The notes beneath the pieces are model-generated. The model saw only the letters and a program-made list of their open reading frames with translations, did not search any database and had not been told where the DNA came from. Shown here piece after piece: positions 12,058 to 22,430 of a DNA stretch of 64,000 nt; within the stretch, counting starts at the first letter, position 1; each line of letters begins with the position of its first letter. The stretch is from Saussurea involucrata. Lineage: Eukaryota; Streptophyta; Magnoliopsida; Asterales; Asteraceae. The stretch is from positions 89,351,295 to 89,415,294 of the forward strand of contig CM066327.1 in assembly GCA_033807775.1 (NCBI GenBank). The letters are read 5' to 3'. The translations under genes were made by a program, and so were the position numbers.

Positions 12058-12876
12058 TTATGTAGGATGTGGTTCACCACCCCACATGTGCATCTTCAAA
12101 AAGTGGAGTGGGTTCAAGATTATAGACACCTCCACCATACCAAAGCTTTTTCCACCAATTCCGTCACCCAAAGAACACTATCTATGCAAAATTCCTGAGC
12201 TTTTGATCACACAAATCCTCCCAACGGTCCATGGCATGATCCCGGTAGGAGCATTGTGATCACAAAAAGAAGGCTGCACAAAATGAGCAAAAATTATTAA
12301 GTTAGGAATTTTAGCATTTTGAAGCACCTCTTTACTGTTAGGAAGTAAAGAAGGCTTGCTCTTGTGCTTGAAATTTGCCTCAAAAATCTCCAACTCTTTC
12401 ACAACATCACTCTCATCCTTACCAACACATTTTAATTTTTCATTATCACTTGGTAAAGAACCTTGACTTTGATTTTTCAACTCGTCGACTAGTTGTCCCA
12501 TCTTAGTATTTAAGGCTTCAAAAGAGGATGTGAAATTTCCCAAAAATGTTGTAAAATTTTATGTTAAGCTTGGGGAAAAAGTTTCAAAAGAGTGAGACGG
12601 TTCGGGTTGTTCAAAAATATTCCCGGGTGCGTTGTTGGAAACAAAGGACGTAACTCCATGGTGAGGATCACTCCCTTCAAAATCACAAAAATAATCAAAA
12701 TTGCCCTCCCATGATTGGTCAAATGTATTTATAAACGTGTCATTCCAATCTTGACGGGGAGGTGAAAATGAAGTGTAGGTGTCATCATCTTGAATATTTT
12801 GCAAAAAATTAGGATGTTGTTCCCATGAATAATTGAAAGAATTAAAATACGAGACATCCTAACTAAAACCTTCCAT
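12058..12876 (-). pseudogene. Broken gag-like ORF, unit 4
   Basis: The fifth codon region, normally Phe-Ser-Trp, has Trp changed to a TAG stop, and a second change near 12558 creates another stop. The ORF is left as 12559-12804 and 12178-12543. Confidence 0.85.
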
Positions 12877-12965
12877 TTTGGTGGAAGAAAAACCAATGAA
12901 AAACTCAACTTATAACTTAAGAAACATTGGAAATACGCCAATCCCCGGCAACGGCGCCAAAAACT

Positions 12966-14383
12966 TGGTAACTAAATATCGTGCATCCAAAATATGGGCA
13001 CAATAATTCCACAATGAATGCACAAGTATATACCAACAATAGGATCGCTACAAGTAATAAAGTGGTAAATATACCGAGATCGTATCTACAGAGATTGGAC
13101 TTCAAAGTTTCGAGTCCTAAGTCGAGAATACACCGATTTTAATGAGAGAAAAATAAAATATTTTGAGCGAGTTTGGTGTTTTTTTAATAATAATAAAATC
13201 TAAACAAATAACTAAAATGGGTATGGGTGTAAGCTTCCTTGAGATTTTTGTAGTAACAAGATGGTTAGTTGCTTTGTAGCACGAAAAGTCATAAAAAGCC
13301 CGATCTCTCGAAATGATGCGATTTATAAACCGGTCCTACAAAGTTTCCATAAAGTGTCCATTGTTACCGACTCCCGATCTTGCCGATTTAATTAAGTTTG
13401 ACTCTAAACGTCAAGTTCTACCAATATGGAGATTTACACCCAAATCTCTTTGTGATATAAATCTCGACCGGCGTTTGAACCTTAGTAAATCATACAAAAC
13501 CCGCCTCTCGACGTGGTTATCAAAGACTCTCTCAAATCTTTGTGCATCACTTAAGCCGTATTTCGAATCCGCCCCTCTCGAGGTCTAAGATCTAATATTA
13601 ACACATCAAAGTGATCGGCTTATCCGCGTTGAGTTTAAGTCTCGACTCAAGTGACCAATCTCAAGAGTTAGTAACAAATAGCCACACCCAAGTGTTGCCT
13701 ACTAGTCTCAAGTTTGTTCACACCCACACCCAAGGGTGCTTAGCTAATAATTAAAAAGAAAGACATAATAAGATGAAGAGAATACTTAAAAAAGTACTTG
13801 CATAAATTTAAAGACGTGCCCACAGTGGGATCACCGTGGGCAGAAATTACAATTACAACTACATATCTTCAAGTCTTTAAGAAACAAGAAGAAGAACTAA
13901 CTACTGGAAAGCAAGTAAAAATGACTGAGAATTGGTGCTGATTAGATGATCCTCCAAGTGATCCAAGCTCCTTTCTTTTATAGCTCCAAGAGTGTAATAC
14001 CCAATGGACAAGGTTTCAAATTATCCAAAGGGTAATGCCCAATACCACCATCAAAGCCCATAGTTTCCTGAGATTTCCCAGATCTTTAGAATGCCAGCTC
14101 TTAGATGCCTTCTTTTGTCCAGATAATCGCAATATCCGCTGGTCCATAGCAAAATCCGTTCGTGCCCACAGTGGGCAGTCCTGTGCCCACAGTGGGCAAA
14201 ATCGCTGCACAATATTAAACCCAAAAATTGAAGCAAATAACCATAAAACATCCTCAACAACTCCAAATAAAAATAAATTAATAAAAGGAAAAACACGAAC
14301 ACATAAACAAAAGAAAACACAACTAAATGGAAGAAAAACTCACACAAATGACGTGTAAATAACGATCAAAATGAGAGTTATCA
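12966..14383 (-). mobile_element. Complete LTR 4 of the array
   Basis: 1418 bp with the standard termini. TATA box on the minus strand at 13976-13982. Its primer-binding site is at 12941-12959. Confidence 0.92.
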
Positions 14384-15336
14384 CACCCCCAAACTTAACT
14401 TGTTACTTGTCCCCAAGTAACGAAAATGACAAAGATAAAACAAATGAAGAAACAAAATACCTAAAAAAAGACTAAGTATCACAAATAGGATCTTGAATTT
14501 TTCTTTTTTTTTTCTTTTTCTCTTTTATTTTGCATCGCAAATCCTTTTAACTAAAAGCATCCATAGTTTTTCATATTTTTTCCACTTCGTTCTTTTTTAT
14601 TACACTTTGATTTCCATAGGCTAAGTTGTAATTCACCCATCTTATGATAATTGACTTTGTAAACTTAGATCCACAGGACTTTGAAGGGTTAGTGTTTATG
14701 GATAAAAATTCCCCCCCCCCCCCAAACTTGAACTAAACTACAAAAGGAAATAGGATATATCTTTGCTGCTTTTCCTTTGATTTCTATTTTAGTCACAAAA
14801 ACCCAAGCTTATTGATTTTTTCATTTTTTTACGAGCTTTTTGGGTTATGTTTTTCCTTCCGATTTTTCGAAGGTGGTCTTCCAATTTTTCGAAGACTTTT
14901 ATTTATTCTCTTTTTTTTGGATCATAAAAATAATGATCAAGCAATTTCCCCACCCCCAAACTTAAAGATGGACAATGTCCGCATTGGCTTTGTAATCGGC
15001 TCGGTTGTAGGAACGAAGGGAAAAGTGTTTCGGCCAAGTGTTTAGAAAGAAAGGCCCATGTCATTTCTAGAGTTTGAAAGTTTAATCATTATGGATACCG
15101 GGGAATTGGTTGCTTAGTTCTAGAAATCTGCTAGTGGTGGAAAGATTATTCAAACTATGAAACTTCAAGTAAAAGGATATAAGATGCATGAGATTTTTTT
15201 TGTTTTTTTTTCTTTCTGATCCCAATAATTCTTGATACTAGTCGAAAATGAAGAGACTCAAAACACACACACAAAAATGTAAAATAAAAAAACACAAAAT
15301 TGGAGTTGAGAGTAAGAAGATAAGTTTGCATCAAAG

Positions 15337-15792
15337 TTATGTAGGATGTGGTTCACCACCCCACATGTGCATCTTCAAAAAGTGGAGTGGGTTCAAGATT
15401 ATAGACACCTTCACTATACCAAAGCTTTTTCCACCAATTCCGTCACCCAAAGAACACGATCTATGCAAAATTCCCGAGCTTTTGATCACACAAATCCTCC
15501 CAACGGTCCATGGCATGACCCCGGTAGGAGCATTGTGATCACAAAAAGAAGGTTGCACAAAATGAGCAAAAATTATTAAGTTAGGAATTTTAGCATTTTG
15601 AAGCACCTCTTTACTATTAGGAAGTAAAGAAGGCTTGCTCTTGTGCTTGAAATTTGCCTCAAAAATCTCCAACTCTTTCACAACATCACTCTCATCCTTA
15701 CCAACACATTTTAATTTTTCATTATCACTTGGTAAAGAACCTTGACTTTGATTTTTCAACTCGTCGACTAGTTGTCCCATCTTAGTATTTAA
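15337..15792 (-). pseudogene. Truncated gag-like ORF, unit 5
   Basis: The C-terminal half of the gag-like ORF is intact. It is cut at 15792, where the sequence jumps straight to the outer tip of an LTR. The N-terminal half, primer-binding site and most of one LTR are deleted here. Confidence 0.85.
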
Positions 15793-15836
15793 TCCCACAA
15801 ATGGCGTGTAAATAACGATCAAAATGAGAGTTATCA
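15793..15836 (-). mobile_element. 44-bp LTR tip closing the array
   Basis: It matches the outer (5') end of the array LTR, ending GTTATCA at 15836. This is the true right end of the array insertion. Copia RNase H sequence begins directly after it. Confidence 0.85.
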
Positions 15837-16152
15837 CTAACTGAAAGTCAGTTGGGATAAAATGAAGTTCTATATCACCATTCATCACATGATCTCTGAT
15901 AAAATGATACCTGATTTCGATGTGTTTGGTTTTTGAATGTAGCACTGGATTGTTTGCTATAGCGATGGCACTACTGTTGTCGCAATAGATTGGAATTTTC
16001 GATAGCTGAAGGTCATAGTCCAGTAGTGATGTGGATTGTTTCTTCTATAGTTTGTCTTCTACGATTGAAGACTCTGAAGGCTTTGGAGACTGAAAAATAT
16101 CCAAGAAAGATTCCATCATCAGCCTTAGGATCAAACTTTCCAAGGGCATCTC
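15837..16152 (-). pseudogene. Deleted copia pol fragment
   Basis: Two pieces of copia pol are joined. 15837-16035 matches the RNase H region at about 22516-22705 (it includes the KTKHIEI-type motif). 16036-16152 matches the integrase to reverse-transcriptase linker at about 24462-24580. The array element has inserted at or beside its left end. It abuts the copia LTR at 16153 with a 4-bp overlap (TGTT) shared by pol and LTR. Confidence 0.85.
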
Positions 16153-17134
16153 TGTTGGTCCCGAAGGGCTATACAAGTTTGTAGAAGGGGGGTTGAATAC
16201 AAACACATAGATTTTACTTTTCTAAATTGTTTATTGATATATCATTAACAATTTACAGCTTGTTGCGGAACAAGATTAAGGATAAACCTAAATCTAAACA
16301 AGTTGGAACACTAAGTTTTCTTGCACTAAGAAAGAGAAGGAAATTACTAATAATAACCTATCTCAAGATAAGAAAGATGACTTGACCAGAGTTAGCAAGT
16401 GACTCGTCCAGAGTTTTCGAGTGCTTCAAAAATGAAGCTGGAGTCCTTCTTATATACTGCATGCATTTAATGCATGGTAGTTTATACTTTACACGTGGCA
16501 GCAGCTCATTGGTTGTATGTCATTGACCTTTGTAGACAACCTTAGTAGCCGCATGTTTGAACAGTGTAGTATCAGAGTGGTTGTACGATTTCAGACAATA
16601 AGGAGGTTCTTTGCTGACATATCGTACGGAGTCGTGCAAGGGTGGTTAAGACAAAAGTACTTTATATGGAGGACTTCATGATCAGCTTACATTGATTCAG
16701 CGCTTTATCATTCTTTATCAGTGAACGACAAAGTTCAGCGATAGCTGAAGTCCTGTACTTGATACTTCACGTTGAGTGGACAAATCTGAGTCTTCGCTGA
16801 TCCGCATCAGTTCATTAGGAGACTTGTCGCTGGTTCTTGAGCTTGATCTTCGACTTCAGCGTAGAACCTATGTTGACGTGAAACTTGTCTTCAGGGATCA
16901 TAAGTAAACAACTAACTTATCAGCGATCACCATAAGGACTGAACAGGCTCAGAGCATTATGATGAACAGTGTTCGCTGAATGTTTAATCTAAAGAGCGAG
17001 AGTTCCTATCAGCGGTACTGTAAGGTCTTAGTACTTATCAGCGATAGTGAAACTATAATATATTGTTTACTTACAATTTTCACTAAGTATATAAGAGAGG
17101 GTCATTATCAAATCACTGAGGGTTTGGATCAACA
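16153..17134 (-). mobile_element. Copia LTR, 3' LTR of element 1
   Basis: 982 bp. The minus strand runs TGTTGATCC...GGGACCAACA. A minus-strand TATA box (AGTATATAAGAAGG) sits at 16450-16456 and likely drives LTR transcription. It is clearly homologous to the LTRs at 26593 and 30371. The polypurine tract lies on its right, so it is the 3' LTR of the element whose body extends right. Confidence 0.93.
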
Positions 17135-17146
17135 ATCTCCCCCTAT
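17135..17146 (-). other. Copia polypurine tract
   Basis: The minus strand reads AATAGGGGGAGAT, directly before the LTR start TGTTGATCC. It marks the 3' end of the internal region of element 1. Confidence 0.85.
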
Positions 17147-17406
17147 TTGATTATGACATAGCAACAGAGAAAATTGAAATTTAATGAAAACATAAGGATA
17201 AAAAGAACTCATAAAATATTTGTCCCTTTTACTGTTTTCTGGGATCTTTTATGTACTGATGGAGTAAAGTACTTTTGCTGAAATCTTTCTATAAACTTTG
17301 TATCAGATTACAAAGGGAAGTGGAAAGATTATAAGTACAAGCGAAATAAATTACAAGTACAAAAGAATAACTGATAAAAATAGAAGAATAAGGCGATCCT
17401 ATCAGC

Positions 17407-20400
17407 TTATGGAGGTTCTTCCTTAATGAGAAGTTTATCAAGGGTCTTTGATGTGGGAATCATCCAGTCAGGAACCGTTACTCCTTGATTCTTTTTGTTC
17501 AGAGCTTCTTCAAAAATCAAGGGTTTAAGATGTCGTGCCTGAATGTCGCGTTTGAATTCACACCAGTAGATGAGATCTTTCAGATGTTTGATGGGAGTGA
17601 TGGGAAGCTCAGAGATACGTTGAAAACGTTTTCGTCCACCATAGTCAATAAAGAATATCCAATAGGGTTTGCTTATGCCTTTCCTAGGGATGAAAGTCTC
17701 ACCAGGAGGAAGAGATGTGTCAAGTGCGGAAAGGTCAGGTTCTGGACCAAGAACTTCAGCACGAGAAAAAACCAATACCTGTTTTGTTCCGTATAAGAGG
17801 ACCTGAGTCTCAAGGTTTAGACGTTTTCTTTGCAGAGGCCCTTCTTTTCTGATTTTCGAGAGGAGGGGGAGGAGGAATATCCACACAAGAAGATACTAAG
17901 TCGATCTGTTGATTTATCAGCTTTTCGAAATGATCCTTGTACTTAAATTAAGACTTCTGGATGGCTAATCTGATCTCCAACCATTTAGAGAGACCGTACT
18001 TCGTGATGGCTTCAGCATAGAATTTTTCTTACTGTCCGTTCTCTCTGAATATCTCGATTTCAGCGATTAAAACTTTGAGAGTTGATTTTCCAGTGATATG
18101 TACCTTGTTGATTCTGGTAGGTCGATATCTGAAGTGTACCTTTTCTTTGAACCAGATTAAAGTAGATTGAGACACAGTTCTCTTTTCTTCTACGATCTTC
18201 TTGGCGTCTTCCCATAGCTGACGTTGGACTTGAATGGGAATTCGTTTCAGCTTGGGGTCTTCGACTGATTCTTGAGTAAGCTGGATGGCGAGTTCTCTGT
18301 CTTTTTCTTCAGCTTCCCTCTTTCAGCGATTAACCTTTCAGCTCTGAGGTGATCCTTGTATTCCTTTTGTGAAAGTATGAACTTTGGAGGAATAGAAGGA
18401 AGTTGATCACGCTTCAGGATGATTCGTTGATCTTTGAATATCTTGATCATTGCATCTCTCTTTTCTTGATCCTCTTCACTCAGCTTTTGAGGAGCCAAGG
18501 AAGGTCTGTTTTTGTGAGAGAGCGTCTGTTCTTCAGGTTCATCAGTCTCGGTGAACAAATCCAAGACCGGGATTATTTCTTCAGCGTTGGGAGCTAGGAT
18601 TATTTCTTCAGCAGCAGCTGGTTGTACTTCAGAATCCTCAAGCAGGGGAGAGGACTAGCAGAAACACAGCGATCTTACGAATAAGAACTTGGGTAGAACA
18701 GAGAAAAGAAATGGGTTTAAGTGTATAGGCTTTTTGTGGAGAGTAAAGCTGATAATGTGTATAGATAGAGGAGGGATGCAGTGTAAGGAAGTAGAAGGTA
18801 GTGTACCTGACAAACTGGCTTTGGAAGCAAGATTGTCAGATTGTCTTCTTTAGCGAGGCCTTTGTTTTTGCCTTTGTCAGCTTCAGACGCTGCAGGCTTT
18901 GTCTTGGTCTGCTCCCCTGAAGGTTCGTTTATCAAGATCCCTTTAAGAGTTGTTCTCTTCTAAACAGGCTTGATGATAAAGGAGTCGTCATCATCATCAT
19001 CATCGTCATCATCCTTTGGAGAGGAATATGGTTCATCATCAGAGAGGTCGACGGCTTCTTCATCTTCAGCTTCAGATTCAGATTCTTCAGCAGTTTCTTC
19101 GAGTTGCTCCCCCTCAGATACAGAGGTAAGCTTCTCGGTTCCCTCAGGGTTTTCATCTCCCTGAGGTTCAGCAGTTGTTTCTTCATTTGTCTTCTTCCCC
19201 TCTTCAGTAAGGGAAAGGTCTTCAGTCTTCTCCCCCTCGATAGATTCATCATGGGGAAGGTCTTCAGAGTTCTTCTCCCCCCCCCTTCCTCATGATGAGT
19301 GGGGGAGGAATGCGATGACTCAGCAGATGGTGTTGGTTCCCTGTCTTCTTGGCCAGGGATCCCAATATAGTTTTCAATCGCTGCTACTCTGTCTTCTAGG
19401 CCAGTAATAGCAGGAGTGATCTTGAAAAGTTCAGCACGATCCGCCGTAGTAAAATGTGAATGTGCAGGGGCAGGGGCGGTCATGTGATTCAGGATCTGTT
19501 GTACCATCGTCTTCACTGAACTTACGTCAGTCTTTACTGAAGTCACGTCAGTCTTTACAGCAGACATTTCTCTCTAAAGATTTCCAACCGATGTCTTCAG
19601 CGTTATGACCTCGCTGGACATGGTGTTAACTCTTGAGGAGAGAGAGTTGTAGTCTGTGTAGATGTCAGCAAGAACTTTGGCAAAGTCACCAAGAGTACCA
19701 TCGACCTTCTCCAAATTAGCTTTGGAGGCTTTCTGTTCAACCACTTTTGTCAGCTTGTTGAGATTCTCTCCAGCGTTTGTTACAGCTGAAGAGTTGTCTG
19801 AGAGAGTAGTGGTGAGACCTGTCAGCTTTGTATCCAGGTTCTTCAGAGAGGCGTTGATGTCTCCCAAATTAGGACCTGTAACAGATAAGTACTTATGAAC
19901 AAAGGAAAACTCAGAAGTTTGGGGTTTAGTTACAGTGTATATGGGTTGGTGTTTACCTGCAGGAGGGTTGGTGAATTCGTCAAAACCTCTGTGTCCTGAA
20001 AAAGGTGTCATGTCGTCATCTAGAGTGCGTGTACGCATAGACATTCCTGCAGGTCCTGTATCCATCATTCCTTGAAAAGTATCAGCTTTAGCTTCTGGAA
20101 GAATGACGGGTGCTCCAGTGATCGTGGTGAAAACTGGATTAGAGTCCAATGGAGTAGAGAGAGAAGCAAAGGTTGAGAAAGTTAGTTGTGGAGCTGATTT
20201 AGTGTTGGATCCACTGAGAATCACTTCTTCAGTCCTATGAGAGACTGAAGGAGGTTGGGTTGATTCCAAGTTTATAACTTCAGCGTTTAGAGACGCTGAA
20301 GCTGGGATGAAAGGGGTGGCTTGTTCAGCTGTGGCAGAGCGTACCACTGAACTTTCCATCAGCTCTTCAAGATGAGCTGAGGAGTCTTCAGCATGAGATT

Positions 20401-21462
20401 GCTGGGGTTGCTCCTTGGTTTTCTTAGTCCTTTTGGAACCAAGTTGGGTAGATGAGTGTTTCCTTTTTCTAGAAGGAGTGGAGGTTGCAGCTGGGGTATC
20501 AGCGGTGGGTTTTTCCACTGAATGAGTTGCAGAAGTAGAAGAAGGAGGATTGAGAAAAGTTAAGAGAGTAGAGAGACGTACCTCGTTTTCCATTGGCTTG
20601 GAGTCGAGTACCTTAGGACCAACCTGAGAGAGTTTTAGGTCTCCTACTTTTGGGTAGTTGTCTTTCAGGCCGGTTTGGAAAATGGCGCTGAGGAATCTTG
20701 GGTATGGAACCCATGATGGTCGGTCAGCAGCAGAGTCTACTTTGAGCACTAGATCATCGTAGATTATCGAGGCCCAGTCAACATGAAGACCTTTCAGCAA
20801 TGCATAGCCCATTGCTTGCTGAGGTTGAGCGGCTTGATTAGAGGAGCCGGTCTTTGCAGTCATGCAGCTTATCAAGTATGCGAAGATGAGGTTCATCTCA
20901 CTGGGCATTTTGGATTTTTTGATGAGGGTCAGCTTCTTCTCAGGCTTCTTATCCTTCCCAGTTTCCCATACATAACCCATTGCATCAAAGAATGCAGTGA
21001 TGGCTTCCCTATCAACATGTTTCTTGTGGTCAGGGAGAGAAACAAAAGGTTTTTCTTTTGTGGCGATGGGAAGGCTCAGTGCTTTTCGGATAATGGCAGT
21101 GGTGATTTTTATGGTGCCAAAATCAGTGTCACAGAGGATGCAATCAATTTTCTTCGTGGGGTTTTTGGTCGATGTGAGCTGAGTGTGTCTGGCAGAGTAC
21201 CAGAACTGAGATAGTAGTAGCTGATGTGCAGGGGGTGTTATGGTCAGGGTTGTAGAGAGGCAACAGGTTTTGAGAAAATTCACAACATCGTTCAGATGTG
21301 TGACTTGCTTTCGAGGAGGAAACTCGAAAAGCGCATAGAGATTGTTTGTTTTTGTCCAATCGAGTTCCTCAAGTGTGAACTTGACCTGAGGAGCCTTGAT
21401 GATTTCCAGTTCCTCAGCAGCAGCAGTGTTCTCAGCAGTAGGAATATCAGAAGATGCCATTT
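17407..21462 (-). pseudogene. Extra (envelope-position) gene of a Sirevirus-like copia element, decayed
   Basis: It lies between pol and the 3' LTR, where some Sireviruses carry an env-like ORF. The ATG at 21458-21460 opens 628 codons. The N-terminal 290 residues look globular; then a Ser/Thr/Pro-rich part; then a heptad-rich coiled coil from about residue 520. An in-frame TAG at 19574-19576 interrupts the coiled coil, which resumes in the same frame. A nine-C run (19277-19285) shifts the frame ahead of a Glu/Asp-rich tail. A second TAG lies at 18960-18962. After the intron at 18655-18806, charged coding-like sequence continues with a frameshift near 18320 and TAA codons at 18029-18031 and 17948-17950. 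It ends at 17407. No signal peptide or transmembrane segment is evident, so env function is not supported. Original length was roughly 1,200 residues or more. Confidence 0.75.
18655..18806 (-). other. Probable coding intron in the extra gene
   Basis: The donor is CAG|GTACAC (exon ends at 18807). The acceptor is TTTCTGCTAG|TCC (exon resumes at 18654). The intron is 152 nt, pyrimidine-rich, and contains in-frame stops. Removing it joins two open segments in the same frame and with the same acidic composition. This is an intron prediction from sequence only. Confidence 0.65.
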
Positions 21463-21854
21463 CTGTATTATCAGTTCAACCGAAGATATAACAAATAAGA
21501 ATAATCTTAATGTGGAAAGATTTTCCAATAAGATGGTTCGAATTTTGTCCATTTCATTCAGACAAAAATGTCTTAATGAAGATTAGGGTTTTCTTGTTTT
21601 TAAAAAAGAAATGCAAACCCAAAAAAAATCTTGTTTTCCAGTTTCCTTTGAGGATTAGGATTCTGGAAAAACGTATGAAGAACAAGTTTAAGATATTTGC
21701 GATTAAACTTGAAGAACAACCATGAAAGGTTGTGTTCATAAAACCATGAAAGAAATGATTTCATTTTTGAAAAAGTTATTTTGTTTGATCTTGTAAAAAC
21801 AATGAGAAGATCATTAACAAGTTTAAGAAACAGGTAAATAAAAGAAATATTAAC
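21463..21854 (-). other. Probable 5'-UTR intron of the extra gene
   Basis: The donor is AACCAG|GTTAATATT at 21855/21854. The acceptor is ATAATACAG|AAATGG, just 2 nt before the ATG at 21460. The 392-nt intron is T-rich and ends in a normal branch/pyrimidine context. The arrangement of short leader exon, intron and ATG is typical of a cellular plant gene. Confidence 0.55.
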
Positions 21855-21972
21855 CTGGTTCGTTGAAGAAGAAGATGAACAGTTCTTGAAAACTTGAGAG
21901 CAAAAATGCAACAGTAGTTTTCTTGAGGAAGAAGTTGTTCGCGTAAAGGAAAAATATAAACCCAAAATGTGT

Positions 21973-22126
21973 TTATATAGTGAGATTAGAGAGAGAAAAT
22001 CTTGAGCGGGAAAAGATTTTCATCATGACACGGACACGTGTTTGCATTTGATTGAAAGGTAAACGAAACGTGCAAACGTGTGTCAGAAAAAGAACGTGCC
22101 AGGGCTTATCCGTTGCGATGACGTCA
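21973..22126 (-). promoter_or_regulatory. Candidate internal promoter for the extra gene
   Basis: On the minus strand, a TATA box (CACTATATAAACAC, 21973-21979) lies about 500 nt upstream of the ATG at 21460 and about 120 nt upstream of the leader-intron donor. Upstream of it are a G-box CACGTG at 22035-22040 and a perfect TGACGTCA (bZIP/CRE-type) at 22119-22126, with other ACGT cores between. Stress- or bZIP-responsive transcription separate from the LTR is inferred. Confidence 0.5.
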
Positions 22127-22430
22127 CGAATGTCCTTTCATATTTTAGGATGTCTCCGAGGTTTTGAAATCTCAGGGACACTTTTGAAAACATGAAGCAC
22201 TGAATAGAAATATCAGTGTTGGTTTAGAAATTTCAAAGTATCGTTGATTAAGGAAGAGATATTCAGCAATGCAATTTGTCTTGAAATCTTGCATTTACAT
22301 GCGATTGTCAGCGAGAGAAAAACATACCTTGATATCAGCGAATCAAGTTTATTTAGAGAGAAAATGATAGGATGGGTTATATAAGTTGATTTTATCCTAT
22401 CGCTGATCAAAATGTGAACCGCTGAATATT
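22127..22430. other. Pol to extra-gene spacer
   Basis: AT-rich sequence between the candidate internal promoter and the pol stop. I see no ORF or repeat of note. Confidence 0.5.

Larger units (their letters stand above)
1..15836 (-). mobile_element. Tandem array of a non-autonomous LTR retrotransposon
   Basis: Near-identical units repeat with starts at 1, 4599, 7876, 11150 and 14430, a period of about 3.28 kb. The first unit is 4.6 kb because it holds an extra partial duplication. Read on the minus strand, each unit is LTR (TGATAAC...GTTACCA), a 6-nt gap, a primer-binding site matching the 3' end of tRNA-Asp, one gag-like ORF, a polypurine tract and the next LTR. Adjacent units share an LTR, so the array is LTR-int-LTR-int rather than separate insertions, as expected from unequal recombination between LTRs. 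No protease, integrase or reverse transcriptase is present, so the element is non-autonomous (LARD-like). The tRNA-Asp primer is typical of plant Ty3/gypsy Athila/Tat elements, so that lineage is likely. The left end lies outside the window. Confidence 0.9.

Noticed and set aside
18970..19164. Poly-serine plus-strand ORF
   Set aside because: It is the antisense reading of the Asp/Glu-rich tail (GAT/GAA repeats) of the extra gene.
17407..21460. A functional viral envelope protein
   Set aside because: I see no signal peptide, transmembrane segment or fusion-peptide-like stretch, and the frame is broken at several sites. Only the position matches the env-like ORFs of other Sireviruses.
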